The notes beneath the pieces were generated by a model. It saw only the letters and a list, made by a program, of their open reading frames with translations, had not been told where the DNA came from and did no database searches. 64,000 bases of DNA from Parabacteroides chinchillae (GTDB lineage: Bacteria; Bacteroidota; Bacteroidia; Bacteroidales; Tannerellaceae), in the NCBI RefSeq assembly GCF_900108035.1, contig NZ_FNVS01000011.1, positions 62,001 through 126,000 of the forward strand, in the 5' to 3' direction. Each line of letters starts with the position of its first letter. Positions within the stretch are counted from its first letter, which is position 1. Shown here one piece after another: positions 25,562 through 35,155 of the stretch. The position numbers and the translations under genes are program-made.

Positions 25562-27205
25562 TCACTCAAACACCAATTTGCACTCATCCAAATATAATAC
25601 ACTACTTGTACTTCCTACAAAATAATCACCATATTTACTAGCTGAAGCTACTATAACTATATAAGTAGGTTTTGTAAAATAGTCTCGATACTTAAGTTCT
25701 ATATTAAAAGATTGGTAACCGCTTGTTGACTGATCTGTTTTTAACTCGCCAAATGCAATCATAGACTCATTATTCCAGGTAAGATCAACAAATGTCTCCG
25801 TTACTGTATTTACCCGGAAAGGCTTTGTCCAATTAAACAACCCTATGTATATATGACAGGAATCTTTTTGCCCCTTCATATACCCATATTTATCATTATC
25901 CGCTTTATCAATAATTCCAGGTGCATAACTATAATATCCTTTCATCCGGGAAGGGCGCCCTGTATATGGACGGCCAAAATCAAGTTCCGCTCCTTTTGTT
26001 CCTCCTGCCAAGCCTACAAAACTACCTGAATATATATTTCCGGCAGCAAATTTTATAATAACATATTTGGAAGCCATTTTTATAGCGCTCCCTTTTATCA
26101 CATTTTTCTTTTCTTCCATAGTTGGAAGATCTGAGCCTCCAGCCAAACTTGCTCCTTTATTTCCTGTGTCCCAGAAATAATTATCCGCAGATAGATCAAT
26201 ATCCGGATACCATACTTTTCCTTCTAAAAACCATGAGTCAAAATTAAGGTTTGGAACTTGTTGAATAGCATCCGTAATAAACTCTTTCAGTCCTTCTGTT
26301 TTACCATCCACTGTTAACTCATATTCATACGTTGTTTCCGGTTGCAAATGAGTCATCATAGCAAGGAATGAACCATTTTCTTCAATAGTTATTTCATTCG
26401 GAAGTACAGACTCCCAAGAATCTTCTCCTTTTTTACGATATTGTGCTGAAACCTGCTTCGTCTTTGTCGTACCGGATAAATAAGCTCGTTTAGTCCATGC
26501 AGATAACTGAGCAGACTTCTCATCATCAGAAGGATGCATTATACTTACAGTCCATATTTCAGTTTCCCCGAACGCTTTTACTTCAAACTTCTGAGGACGT
26601 CGAAAATCATGAACCGTAACAGGATTAGGGTTAGTCTCTGCAATGGAACTTCCCAATTGCATGTTCTCTATTTCTATATTATCGAATTTGGGTTGTTCGT
26701 CTTTATCCACATAGATGATAACCTGCTTGTTCAACTCGTCAACCAAAGGCGTACCTGTTTGATTTTTCACCTGGAATATACGATTGATTTCATGTGAAAC
26801 ATTTATTGTCCACTGATAATCCTGGTATATCTTCAATAATAATGGAACAGGCTTTTTAAAATTCATTCGGGTATTGGCAGTTACAGGTAAGCTGTCCACC
26901 GATACAAAACCTGTATCTGGAAAATGAGCAAAATCAATACAACTCAACGCATCAGGAATAACTTTTGCTCCTTCTGTTACCACAAGTTTTTTTATACGTA
27001 TATCTACTAAATCCAGCGTATCAGCAACTTTTACCATAACGGTATTGGCATCGTCGTCTATTTTAGCGGATATCATCCCATCCATATCAATTTCAAGAAT
27101 TTCTCCTTTGATTGTAGGATAAGGAATATCATTTTCTATACAGCTCTGAAAGGAACCAAGTATACAAACCAATATTCCTATTATGGAAAGCTTATATGTA
27201 GTCAT
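25562..27205 (-). CDS. PCMD-domain surface lipoprotein, last gene of the DUF4493/PCMD operon
   Basis: The protein has 547 residues. The lipobox ends at Cys22 (SFQSC), and the acidic residues after it (IENDI) fit the Bacteroidetes lipoprotein export signal, so surface exposure is likely. Residues about 25-240 are beta-rich repeat-like domains, about 240-315 look like a fibronectin type III domain, and about 325-547 match the PCMD (putative carbohydrate metabolism) domain, with FDSWFLEGKVWYPD, WDTGNKGAS and VASASKYGDYFVGSTSSVLYLDE. It lacks the DUF4493 domain of its operon partners. A glycan-binding role is suggested by the domain name and fold, not shown. A 22-bp stretch near its 3' end is identical in the paralogue at 27965. 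Confidence 0.8.
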   Translation of the reverse strand: MTTYKLSIIGILVCILGSFQSCIENDIPYPTIKGEILEIDMDGMISAKIDDDANTVMVKVADTLDLVDIRIKKLVVTEGAKVIPDALSCIDFAHFPDTGFVSVDSLPVTANTRMNFKKPVPLLLKIYQDYQWTINVSHEINRIFQVKNQTGTPLVDELNKQVIIYVDKDEQPKFDNIEIENMQLGSSIAETNPNPVTVHDFRRPQKFEVKAFGETEIWTVSIMHPSDDEKSAQLSAWTKRAYLSGTTKTKQVSAQYRKKGEDSWESVLPNEITIEENGSFLAMMTHLQPETTYEYELTVDGKTEGLKEFITDAIQQVPNLNFDSWFLEGKVWYPDIDLSADNYFWDTGNKGASLAGGSDLPTMEEKKNVIKGSAIKMASKYVIIKFAAGNIYSGSFVGLAGGTKGAELDFGRPYTGRPSRMKGYYSYAPGIIDKADNDKYGYMKGQKDSCHIYIGLFNWTKPFRVNTVTETFVDLTWNNESMIAFGELKTDQSTSGYQSFNIELKYRDYFTKPTYIVIVASASKYGDYFVGSTSSVLYLDECKLVFE

Positions 27206-27214
27206 ATTATTTGT

Positions 27215-27964
27215 TTACAGATAAAAAACAATACCTAAATCAATAGATAACAGATTTATTTTAAAATTAGCAGAACTGGAATGGCGGGAACCTTTATAAA
27301 CCTGATCTTTTGTCTGGTCGTACCAGTTAAAATTCAGACCTGCTACATTAATCGATGCCTCTACGGCCGTAAAATCATTCACAAAGCACGTAATACCCGG
27401 AGCTACGCCAATATTTAGATTATGCTTTAGTTCGTGCAGCCCAGATAAATCAACACCCAATCCCGTAGTGCCTTTACTTTGCGAATAGCCATAACTAAGA
27501 CGTGCTTCGTTAAACAGTCCAAACCGTTTGCTATCACCCAAATTCAAATAAGTACGAAGAAAAATAGCTCCGGAATACGTATTAGCCGTACTATTATAAT
27601 CCTGTATTTCAAAACTCAGGTCATCGCCCAACGCCAATTTAATATTATCCAGTTTTGTAAAGGTACGCGAATAAGCAAAACGGCCTCCAATACTAATATT
27701 ATCCCGAATAAAGTAGCTCACCAAAGGTGTCACCTTAAATGTATATCCTTCACTATTTATCTCTTTCAGTACTGATAAAAATTCAAAATTATCATCAACA
27801 TGCTCCGAATAAGAGAACGTGGCACCTACCATCCATTGACCTTTTGGTATAAAGGTTTTCATTACAATTCCACGATCATATTTTGTTTTTCTTGTTTCCT
27901 TCGTCTCTTTGGCAAAGACAAAAAGAGGAAAGAAACAGATCAGAAATAACAGTCTTTTTTTCAT
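27215..27964 (-). CDS. Small outer-membrane beta-barrel protein in the DUF4493 operon
   Basis: The protein has 249 residues with a signal peptide (cleavage probably after VFA at residue 18). The mature part consists of amphipathic strands with an alternating pattern, for example WMVGATFSYS, FKVTPLVSYF and NISIGGRFAYS, and ends in ...IDLGIVFYL with a terminal hydrophobic residue typical of barrel proteins. The size fits 8-10 strands (OmpW/OmpX-like). It is placed between two PCMD lipoprotein genes with no spacer upstream and a 9-bp gap downstream. It may anchor or export the lipoproteins; that is inference. Confidence 0.7.
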   Translation of the reverse strand: MKKRLLFLICFFPLFVFAKETKETRKTKYDRGIVMKTFIPKGQWMVGATFSYSEHVDDNFEFLSVLKEINSEGYTFKVTPLVSYFIRDNISIGGRFAYSRTFTKLDNIKLALGDDLSFEIQDYNSTANTYSGAIFLRTYLNLGDSKRFGLFNEARLSYGYSQSKGTTGLGVDLSGLHELKHNLNIGVAPGITCFVNDFTAVEASINVAGLNFNWYDQTKDQVYKGSRHSSSANFKINLLSIDLGIVFYL

Positions 27965-30091
27965 TTATTTTATTTTATCTTGCGGATCATCAAACAATAA
28001 TTCAAATTCATCAATCAATAATACACTACTGGTACTTCCTGTGAAATAGTCACCATATTTACTAGCTGAAGCAACAACTAATATATAAGTTGGTTGACGG
28101 TATTTATCTCTATATTCAAGGTCTATCCTAAACTGTTCATACTTCTCCATTTTTTTATTAGTTTTCAACTCACCAAATGCAATAATACTTTTATTATCCA
28201 CACTTAAATCAACAAAAGTCTGAGAACCTGTTTCCACTCTGAATGGTTTAGTCCAATCACATAAAGCGATGTAAATATGACAACTATCTACTGTTCCATT
28301 CAAATTCAAATAACTTCCTTTGTCAATTGTCCCCGGAGAATACTTATAATATCCTTTCAAGGCTGTTGGTTTACAAGAATAAGGAATTCCAAAATCCAGC
28401 CGAGCCTGCGTCGTCTGATACAACTCCACAAAATCCCCTGTATAAAGGTTTCCTGCAGCAAATTTCACTACTGCGTATGTTGATGCCAACTTTGCAGCAG
28501 ACCCCTTTATAACATCTGTAGTTTCTTCCGTTGTAGGAACAAAACCAAAGCTTGCTCCACCTTCATTTCCAGAGTCCCAAAGATGGTTACTCTCTGTTCC
28601 AACATATTGTGCTTTGCTTTTCGTATACCACGAATCAAAATTAGAATAAGGTATCTGTGCTTCATCCCCTGTTTGGAAGCTACCTTCCTGTTCATCTCTA
28701 TCAGCTATTACTTTATAAGAATAAGCAGTATTCTTTATTAAATCTTTAATTTTCACAGAGAATATATAGTCTCCATCGGCAGTCTCTTTTATATCTGACG
28801 GGGTCAGTGGTGCCATCATCCAAGATTCATCATCTTGCTTTTTATAATAAACAGCTATATTTTCATTCGTACCCGCTGTTGCAGATAAATAAACAAATGT
28901 AGACCATACACCAACAGTTGTTTCTACAGCCACATTCGGTCTTACCTCTATCAATACAGTATCCTCTACTTGCTGCCCCAACTTATCACGAGCAATAACC
29001 GTGATAGAATGTGATGTTTTCTTTCCATCCTTCAGAGGCAACTTACTTAACAAACCAGAAAAATCCAGATTTGTTTCTATAGCAGCTTCTGCTAATTGAG
29101 GAATACTAATTCCCAGGCCAGACAATCTGCTTCGCACATTATCATCCATTTTCATCAAATCGATATAAGCAGGAAGCCCTTCTGTTTCATTAAAATAGGT
29201 AGACACAAGTTTTAATGCCAACAATTGCAAACCATTTTTTGAAGTAATTGCTGAAGACAATTGAGTATTGGCAGGATTTGTCTCCTTTATATTCAATTCG
29301 CCATCCGGTGTTGTCACTATCTTCGGCATATTTCTTCCAAAGTCATCTTCAAATACCGGGATCTTCAACGTACATTCTATATCATTCGTTTCTTCATCCA
29401 CAGTAATATCAAAATCACCACCGGCTTCAGGACTATCCGGTTCTTCCCCTATTGAAAAATTCAAACGATAATGTTCTCTTGCTTTTACATTCGGCAATTC
29501 CTTTACGATCTTATAGGCTGTTCCGTCATTATTTACCAAATTCAATGTTACATTTAACTTTGAAGGTGTAAAATAGCCTGCTCGAACCTCTTCCTCGTCA
29601 AATATAAGCTCGCCACTAGCATTACCAACTGTAACTTTATACCCGGTAAAAAACTTTTTGAGTAAATCGGAATATTTTACAGTTACCTTCACATTCGCTA
29701 ATGTACAAACGACCTCTGCTTCTTTCATGGTTGCTTTCACCACTTCGATTGTATCTACTCCAAAATAGTACGGTTTATCAAAAGCTGCTTTTCCTGCATA
29801 TTTGGTACCAGCCTTTACATGATACAAGCCTACAGGAAGTTGTACTTTTCCCTTAGCTCCCAAATCTTTATCATAATTTTCAAAAAATTTCACCGTATCA
29901 CCCGTTGCCGCCTTGCAAATTGCCACGCTTACCGGTTCCACGTCTGCTTCAGACCGCGTTATCACATCCAAGTCTTTTGTTGTAGAAACATACAGATAGC
30001 CTTCTTCTATCAGGTTATCTTTTTCTTCACACGACGGGAAGAATACCAAAAGAAATAGCAACACGCCTATATATCGTTTCATATTTCTCAT
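27965..30091 (-). CDS. DUF4493 and PCMD surface lipoprotein
   Basis: The protein has 708 residues. The lipobox ends at Cys21 (FFPSC) and is followed by acidic residues (EEKDN), a likely surface-export signal. The DUF4493 domain spans about residues 30-245 (GLYHVKAGTKYAGKAAFDKPYYFG is its core pattern). Ig/Fn3-like segments follow, then a PCMD domain from about 505 (YSNFDSWYTKSK, WDSGNEGGASFG, VASASKYGDYFTGSTSSVLLIDE). It therefore combines the two domain types present separately in its neighbours. The start overlaps the previous gene's end by one base. Met4 is an alternative start. Function unknown. Confidence 0.82.
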   Translation of the reverse strand: MRNMKRYIGVLLFLLVFFPSCEEKDNLIEEGYLYVSTTKDLDVITRSEADVEPVSVAICKAATGDTVKFFENYDKDLGAKGKVQLPVGLYHVKAGTKYAGKAAFDKPYYFGVDTIEVVKATMKEAEVVCTLANVKVTVKYSDLLKKFFTGYKVTVGNASGELIFDEEEVRAGYFTPSKLNVTLNLVNNDGTAYKIVKELPNVKAREHYRLNFSIGEEPDSPEAGGDFDITVDEETNDIECTLKIPVFEDDFGRNMPKIVTTPDGELNIKETNPANTQLSSAITSKNGLQLLALKLVSTYFNETEGLPAYIDLMKMDDNVRSRLSGLGISIPQLAEAAIETNLDFSGLLSKLPLKDGKKTSHSITVIARDKLGQQVEDTVLIEVRPNVAVETTVGVWSTFVYLSATAGTNENIAVYYKKQDDESWMMAPLTPSDIKETADGDYIFSVKIKDLIKNTAYSYKVIADRDEQEGSFQTGDEAQIPYSNFDSWYTKSKAQYVGTESNHLWDSGNEGGASFGFVPTTEETTDVIKGSAAKLASTYAVVKFAAGNLYTGDFVELYQTTQARLDFGIPYSCKPTALKGYYKYSPGTIDKGSYLNLNGTVDSCHIYIALCDWTKPFRVETGSQTFVDLSVDNKSIIAFGELKTNKKMEKYEQFRIDLEYRDKYRQPTYILVVASASKYGDYFTGSTSSVLLIDEFELLFDDPQDKIK

Positions 30092-31338
30092 TACTTAATG
30101 ATTATTGTTAATGTTTTAGGCAAGCTATTTCCAGCCTTATCAGTAACATTCACCTCAAACTTATAAGTTCCAGCACCTCCAAGCATTTTCATCATAGATG
30201 TCACATCCAACGTATATTCCGTATCTCCTTCCTTCGGACGTACTAAGCCTACACCATCCAATATCCCAGTCATTGTTGGCGTCAGATTAAGCAAATCAAA
30301 CGGATTTTCCGGACCCAAAATTGCCTCCAAAGCCGGAGCTACAATTTTGACAACTACATTCTTCAACCCGGCAGAGGCCTTAATTGTCACTTTTACAGGA
30401 ACAGAGCCGGCAGTAGCTTCGGCATCCGTCATTTCAAGCGGAGAATCCAATCCGTTTCCGGTTATAGATATAGCTCCCCCCGGCTCATCTGTTCCATCAT
30501 CCGGATCAGGAGGCAATGTAGGCGCTTCTATATTAATTACCGTGTCACGGGTATGCATAGTTATATCTACTGTTATCCCGGGTTTTACCAATTGATCTAT
30601 TACTGAATCAACACTGACATCTATACCCAATATAATATTATACAACGCATTAGGAGCTGCCTTCTCTATCTTGTGCTTCGACACAATATCCAATCCTTTA
30701 TGCGTAGTAGAACTAATAATCAGATTTATATTTTCATCCGAACGGAAATAGGCAACCCGTTGTTCCTCTTTATCCAGAGTAAGAACTCCGGCTCCATTAG
30801 TGACAACCACTGAATAATCGTCTTTAAATACTTTCAGGAAATCATCATTGTATTCAACATTCACTTTAGCATTCTGCAGCATGCAATTCGTCTTGATCGT
30901 ACTCACAACTCCCGGCTCAATCTCACATAATGTATCTCCAATAAAATAAGGAGCATCGAAAGCAGCTTCATAGAGCTCTCCCCACGAAGCACGAATCGTA
31001 TATTTGCCCTTCCTCAGCAACAACTCTTTTGTTTCCTGATATTCTCTGTAGGAGTCAAAAGTTTTGACTACCGTACCTGTCGAATCAATAATCTGCACTC
31101 CAAAATCGTTGATATCAACAGTAGCAGCCACATCCGCCTTCGCTTTTGTTTCCGGCGTATCACTTTCGGGCTGAAGATTCAACTTTAAATCCAACACTCC
31201 CGCCACTTTCGGATCGGAAGGAACCTCATCCGGATCAACAGGTTTTATTCCGCCTGTCAACTCTTTTTTCATTTCACAGGAAGTAAATCCAACTATAAAT
31301 GAAATGATTAAGGCTATCGTATATAATACTGTTTTCAT
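30091..31338 (-). CDS. DUF4493 surface lipoprotein with C-terminal Ig-like domain
   Basis: The protein has 415 residues. The lipobox ends at Cys21 (GFTSC), then EMKKE. The DUF4493 domain lies at about residues 40-260 (LLLRKGKYTIRASWGELYEAAFDAPYFIGDTLCEIEPG), followed by a proline- and acid-rich linker (TLPPDPDDGTDEPGG) and an Ig-like domain ending in VNVTDKAGNSLPKTLTI. It overlaps the upstream DUF4493 gene by 4 bp (ATGA coupling). It is predicted to sit on the outer membrane surface as part of a multi-subunit set with its neighbours. No catalytic motif is visible. Confidence 0.8.
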   Translation of the reverse strand: MKTVLYTIALIISFIVGFTSCEMKKELTGGIKPVDPDEVPSDPKVAGVLDLKLNLQPESDTPETKAKADVAATVDINDFGVQIIDSTGTVVKTFDSYREYQETKELLLRKGKYTIRASWGELYEAAFDAPYFIGDTLCEIEPGVVSTIKTNCMLQNAKVNVEYNDDFLKVFKDDYSVVVTNGAGVLTLDKEEQRVAYFRSDENINLIISSTTHKGLDIVSKHKIEKAAPNALYNIILGIDVSVDSVIDQLVKPGITVDITMHTRDTVINIEAPTLPPDPDDGTDEPGGAISITGNGLDSPLEMTDAEATAGSVPVKVTIKASAGLKNVVVKIVAPALEAILGPENPFDLLNLTPTMTGILDGVGLVRPKEGDTEYTLDVTSMMKMLGGAGTYKFEVNVTDKAGNSLPKTLTIIIK

Positions 31339-32063
31339 AATACTTGTATGGATTTAACGATAGGTGATTCTTTATAGGCATCCAACGTTACAATCAGATG
31401 ATCGCCAGCTTTTAATTCCTGCTCTGCACCATCCTTAATATGCTTAATATCTCCGGCAAAGTCTATCCGGGTTCCGAATTCTTTAGAGGTACCTGTCACA
31501 TGAACTGTAAATAACTGACTTACGGTAAAGAAAGCGGAACGCTTCTCTTTTTCGGTAAAGATTAATTCCGCACGGCTGTTAGTAACGGAGACTTTAAAGT
31601 CGGAATTAATCATGTTCAAGAAGTTATCCGTATATTTCAAAGATACTTTGATGCTTTGATGTTTACAATGTATCTTTATTTCCGTTACCGTATTCTCTTC
31701 AATAGCAAATGGTTTATTTCCCCGGTAACACGGTTTATCAAATGCAGCTTCCGGCAACACTCCCGAAGATGCTTCTGCTGTATATGAACCAACCGGAAGC
31801 ACCAAAGGCATTCCTTCTTTCTTCAATTCAGCAAACGTATCGAAGTTCTGTTTGATCGGGTTCCCACTTGCATCCTTTATCACAATATGAAATGTGTCTA
31901 CATCTACAGTAACTGCAGATTTAAGAACGACAGGGATATCGGTTCCGTTCTTAGTGTCCATATCGAGAGATAAACGACCAACAGCCGATATCTCCTCATC
32001 TTGCTGGCATGAAATTATTATACCAGCAAGGAACAACAATAATATATAATGTATCTTTTGCAT
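31335..32063 (-). CDS. DUF4493-only surface lipoprotein
   Basis: The protein has 242 residues. The lipobox ends at Cys19 (GIIISC) and is followed by QQDEE, a good match to the surface-export signal. The rest is essentially one DUF4493 domain (VLPVGSYTAEASSGVLPEAAFDKPCYRG as the core). It is the shortest of the set, so the domain can stand alone. The gene before it ends 4 bp upstream and the one after it overlaps by 4 bp, so all should be made together. It may be a minimal or accessory subunit. Function unknown. Confidence 0.8.
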   Translation of the reverse strand: MQKIHYILLLFLAGIIISCQQDEEISAVGRLSLDMDTKNGTDIPVVLKSAVTVDVDTFHIVIKDASGNPIKQNFDTFAELKKEGMPLVLPVGSYTAEASSGVLPEAAFDKPCYRGNKPFAIEENTVTEIKIHCKHQSIKVSLKYTDNFLNMINSDFKVSVTNSRAELIFTEKEKRSAFFTVSQLFTVHVTGTSKEFGTRIDFAGDIKHIKDGAEQELKAGDHLIVTLDAYKESPIVKSIQVL

Positions 32064-32067
32064 AATG

Positions 32068-34644
32068 TTATTCGTAATTGAGTTTAAGGTTCGAAATTGT
32101 TAATTGGCTACCGATAATTTCTGATCCAGGAGCTGCAAATGCAGAGCCTTTAGCATCATCCTTTTCCAGCGTTCCTCCAGCATCATCTGATTTTAAATAT
32201 ATCTCAAGACTTTTTGCTATACGGGAACTCTTAGGATAGTCTAAAATCACATTACATATACCTGTCCCTGATGTCATTCCATATTCTTTTGTTGTAATAA
32301 TTTTATCTTCATCATCTTTAACTATTATAGAAACATTAAAAGAAGAATTTCGATTATTTTTCAACGAATATTTATAATTAAATGATAAAGATAATGGACG
32401 AGACGTGAATGTCATATTTGAATTATCACTATTAAACGATAACATACCTACGGTCTGTTTTAAAAGATAATGACTTATAATCCAAGAAATTCCCGTTTTC
32501 GCAGCCCAACCAACCGTACGAATTAATGTCTCTCCATCTTTTACCATTACACTTGCAGCCGATTCATATACATTACCATTACCACTCTGCATAGACTCTT
32601 TATTTGACGTATCCCATCCTTTTGTCGTCTCGTCATTATTATCCCACGGATACCAAATTGTTCGTCCACCACTGCCATATGTTTCTGAAGTCCATTTATC
32701 AATCCCTTTTTCTGAAACATTCGGCAACTGCATAATTGCCTCTGTTGTAAATGTCATTTCTTCAGATTTATGTTTCCCATAAACCGCCCTAACTGCATAA
32801 GACTTCTCAGGGGTCAAGCCTTTCAAAATAGAGACAGCTTCTTCATCTGCATCAAAAGTTGCATTTTCTGGCACAGGCACCCATGTATTAGAATCATCTT
32901 TATATTCAAAGCCTGTAATCGCATCTACTTTACCACGTACCACTTTAGCTCTCAAAAGTGCACGCTTAGCATAGGCATCGCCATTCCATTCCGCATCACC
33001 ATTCATCGTCATTTCAAACTTAGGCGGAGCCACAGCCACATTCAAATTACTTGTCGCCGTATAAGTGGTTCCTTCATATAACGAGTTTACATTTAACACA
33101 TAGGAAGCTTTTGACACTTTTCCTTCCGGCGTTTCCAATTTACTAACAGATTCTGAAAAATCAAAAGTTTGTCCATTAAACACAATACCAGCATTTGTTG
33201 CCAACTCTTGTAATGTAGAGCCTGTATATGTCTGTTTGTTTCCATCAACACCTATAACTTCCAAAGAACAAGAACTAATACCAGACTTCGTTTCCACTGT
33301 TGCTTTATAGTTTTGCAAAGTATTACTTCCATCCGAACTCACTCCTCCTTCAATAATATTTTCTTCCAAACCGCTGGTAAAACCATATACTGTTATTTTC
33401 GGCGCAACGTCCGGAACCATTTTTACACGAAGGGTCAAAGGATCACTTTTATGCGGATTCACTAAAGAGTCTTGTACCTGCAATATATAATCATAAATAT
33501 GAACACTTTTATCGCCTGCTGCATTACGAGGCAATTTATTTACCATTGCTGTAAAATCGATAGTTACATCCTTTTTCTTTAATATCTCCGGCAATGTCAA
33601 ACCTTCATTTGCATTTATAGCATTAATAGCACCGTCTTTCGTTGCCAAATCATATTCTCCAACAACTGCTCCATCCTTCTTTTTTGTCAACCAGCAATAC
33701 TTGATCGTGCCAGGGGCAAAAATACGCACCTTGGCCATATCTTTATTATCTCCTGCAGCCAACGAAATGGCATCTTCATTAGCAAAACCCGTACTTTCCA
33801 GAGCCACAGCCTTTACTGGTAACATATAGTCGGGTACATAAATATTGACCGGTACATCAATCGTCTCATTATTGATTGTCACTTTTACTGTTAATCCTCT
33901 ATCTGGTCGTGTATTCGGTGTAGAATTGAATGTTACCCTAACATTATCCTTTGGTTTCACAGAAGGAATAGTTATGGTATATTTCTTTACTTCTCCCGTA
34001 TCGGGCGTAGCTGTAAGAACTCCTTTCAAGTCCTCTCCATCCGTATTAACCTGAAACCAACCGGAACGGCTTTCATCTTGTTCAAATACAAAAGGTTCCG
34101 TTGTATGAGAACTTTCAAACGTAACAGTATATTTAGGATAAACGGCTTTAAAACTGTCCGTATAAAACACCAACACCCGGGCATTAACCAACTCACAGGT
34201 AACATCCAGCTTGGTAGTCATATTTTCTTTAATTATAAAATCGGAAATTCCTTCAAAACGAGGAGCATCAAATGCAGCAGCGACTTGTTTGCCCATTGAA
34301 GCACGAATTTTGTAGTCACCACGTTCCAGTTCAACAACATCAGGCATATCCTTATACTGGTCGAATGTCTTTACAACACTATTCTCATTTCCTTGAAGGA
34401 TTTCAATTTTGTACTGGTCAGTATCCAAAAACGGAGTCCAGTTAAACACTGGCGACTTAGTAACCACATTACCATTATCAACGCCTGTTGTGTCCGCCCC
34501 TAAACTCAATTGTAAAGAGCCGGCATGTTCAACACCGCCCAATTTATCCGTATCACACGAGAAAAGGCATGCTGCTACGATCAGCATGCTGAAAGAATAC
34601 AACATAGCCTCCAACAGGCTATGTGCTAATTTACTTTTTTTCAT
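32068..34644 (-). CDS. Large DUF4493 surface lipoprotein, first gene of the operon
   Basis: The protein has 858 residues. It has an extended basic start, a lipobox ending at Cys30 (CLFSC), then DTDKLGG. DUF4493 occupies about residues 35-270. Several beta-sandwich-like segments follow (about 275-560), then a fibronectin-like domain, and a C-terminal domain beginning near residue 660 with the same tryptophan-rich lead-in as the PCMD proteins (KGIDKWTSETYG, WYPWDN, WDTSNKES), although the rest is more diverged. It is divergent from the AraC-family gene 511 bp upstream, which is a likely regulator. It could be a glycan-binding or adhesin subunit. Confidence 0.8.
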   Translation of the reverse strand: MKKSKLAHSLLEAMLYSFSMLIVAACLFSCDTDKLGGVEHAGSLQLSLGADTTGVDNGNVVTKSPVFNWTPFLDTDQYKIEILQGNENSVVKTFDQYKDMPDVVELERGDYKIRASMGKQVAAAFDAPRFEGISDFIIKENMTTKLDVTCELVNARVLVFYTDSFKAVYPKYTVTFESSHTTEPFVFEQDESRSGWFQVNTDGEDLKGVLTATPDTGEVKKYTITIPSVKPKDNVRVTFNSTPNTRPDRGLTVKVTINNETIDVPVNIYVPDYMLPVKAVALESTGFANEDAISLAAGDNKDMAKVRIFAPGTIKYCWLTKKKDGAVVGEYDLATKDGAINAINANEGLTLPEILKKKDVTIDFTAMVNKLPRNAAGDKSVHIYDYILQVQDSLVNPHKSDPLTLRVKMVPDVAPKITVYGFTSGLEENIIEGGVSSDGSNTLQNYKATVETKSGISSCSLEVIGVDGNKQTYTGSTLQELATNAGIVFNGQTFDFSESVSKLETPEGKVSKASYVLNVNSLYEGTTYTATSNLNVAVAPPKFEMTMNGDAEWNGDAYAKRALLRAKVVRGKVDAITGFEYKDDSNTWVPVPENATFDADEEAVSILKGLTPEKSYAVRAVYGKHKSEEMTFTTEAIMQLPNVSEKGIDKWTSETYGSGGRTIWYPWDNNDETTKGWDTSNKESMQSGNGNVYESAASVMVKDGETLIRTVGWAAKTGISWIISHYLLKQTVGMLSFNSDNSNMTFTSRPLSLSFNYKYSLKNNRNSSFNVSIIVKDDEDKIITTKEYGMTSGTGICNVILDYPKSSRIAKSLEIYLKSDDAGGTLEKDDAKGSAFAAPGSEIIGSQLTISNLKLNYE

Positions 34645-34956
34645 TATATAGTAAATAATTACTTAATTCAGCCTCAATAAAACACAAACAAAAAATAAAA
34701 TAATACCCTTCTTCACCTATTAATAAACCGATGCAAAGAAACGACAACTGCATAAACTTAGCAAGGTCTATTTATTCGATTACATGTTCTTTTTTTTAGA
34801 AATTATATAAAAGGTAATATTTTAACATGCTGATTTTGCATAAAAAGGAATTAGTGCCATTTCGTTCGTGTCCTATTTTTCAGAAATAAACCTTATACAA
34901 AAAAGCAAATCGACCCTTCGCAAAATGCAAGCTGATAAACCTGTTTGAACCTTATT

Positions 34957-35027
34957 TAAATTTCATCGGGATGTTTTTATAAAATCACCTCGATGATTTC
35001 TCAAAAACATCCCGATGATTTTAAAAC
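34957..35027. repeat. Three-arm CATCCCGAT intergenic element, copy C
   Basis: It is inverted relative to copies A and B: catcgggatgttttt at 34964, a diverged middle arm (aaatcacctcgatgattt) and a final aaaaacatcccgatgatttt. Because it lies between two divergent genes it cannot simply be a terminator for either. Confidence 0.75.
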
Positions 35028-35124
35028 TTACCTGCCCACGACTTTTTTCTTATACAACAATCCGTTGTTTAACCAACTATTGTAAAATTAAAACCTAATT
35101 TTCAGACAGCTTCTAAAATCATTT

Positions 35125-35132
35125 TATCTTTG
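35125..35132 (+). promoter_or_regulatory. araC-side promoter, -7 element
   Basis: TATCTTTG, an exact TAnnTTTG match, 24 bp before the regulator's start codon. Confidence 0.5.
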
Positions 35133-35155
35133 CACATACAGAAATATATCATAGA

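Larger units (their letters stand above)
34645..35155. other. 511-bp divergent intergenic region between the DUF4493 operon and the AraC-family gene
   Basis: It contains three-arm element copy C (34957-35027) and an araC-side -7 element (35125-35132). No exact -7 element for the DUF4493 operon was found; TTTCTTTG near 34732 is the nearest weak candidate. No gene or RNA is visible in the remainder. Confidence 0.65.
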
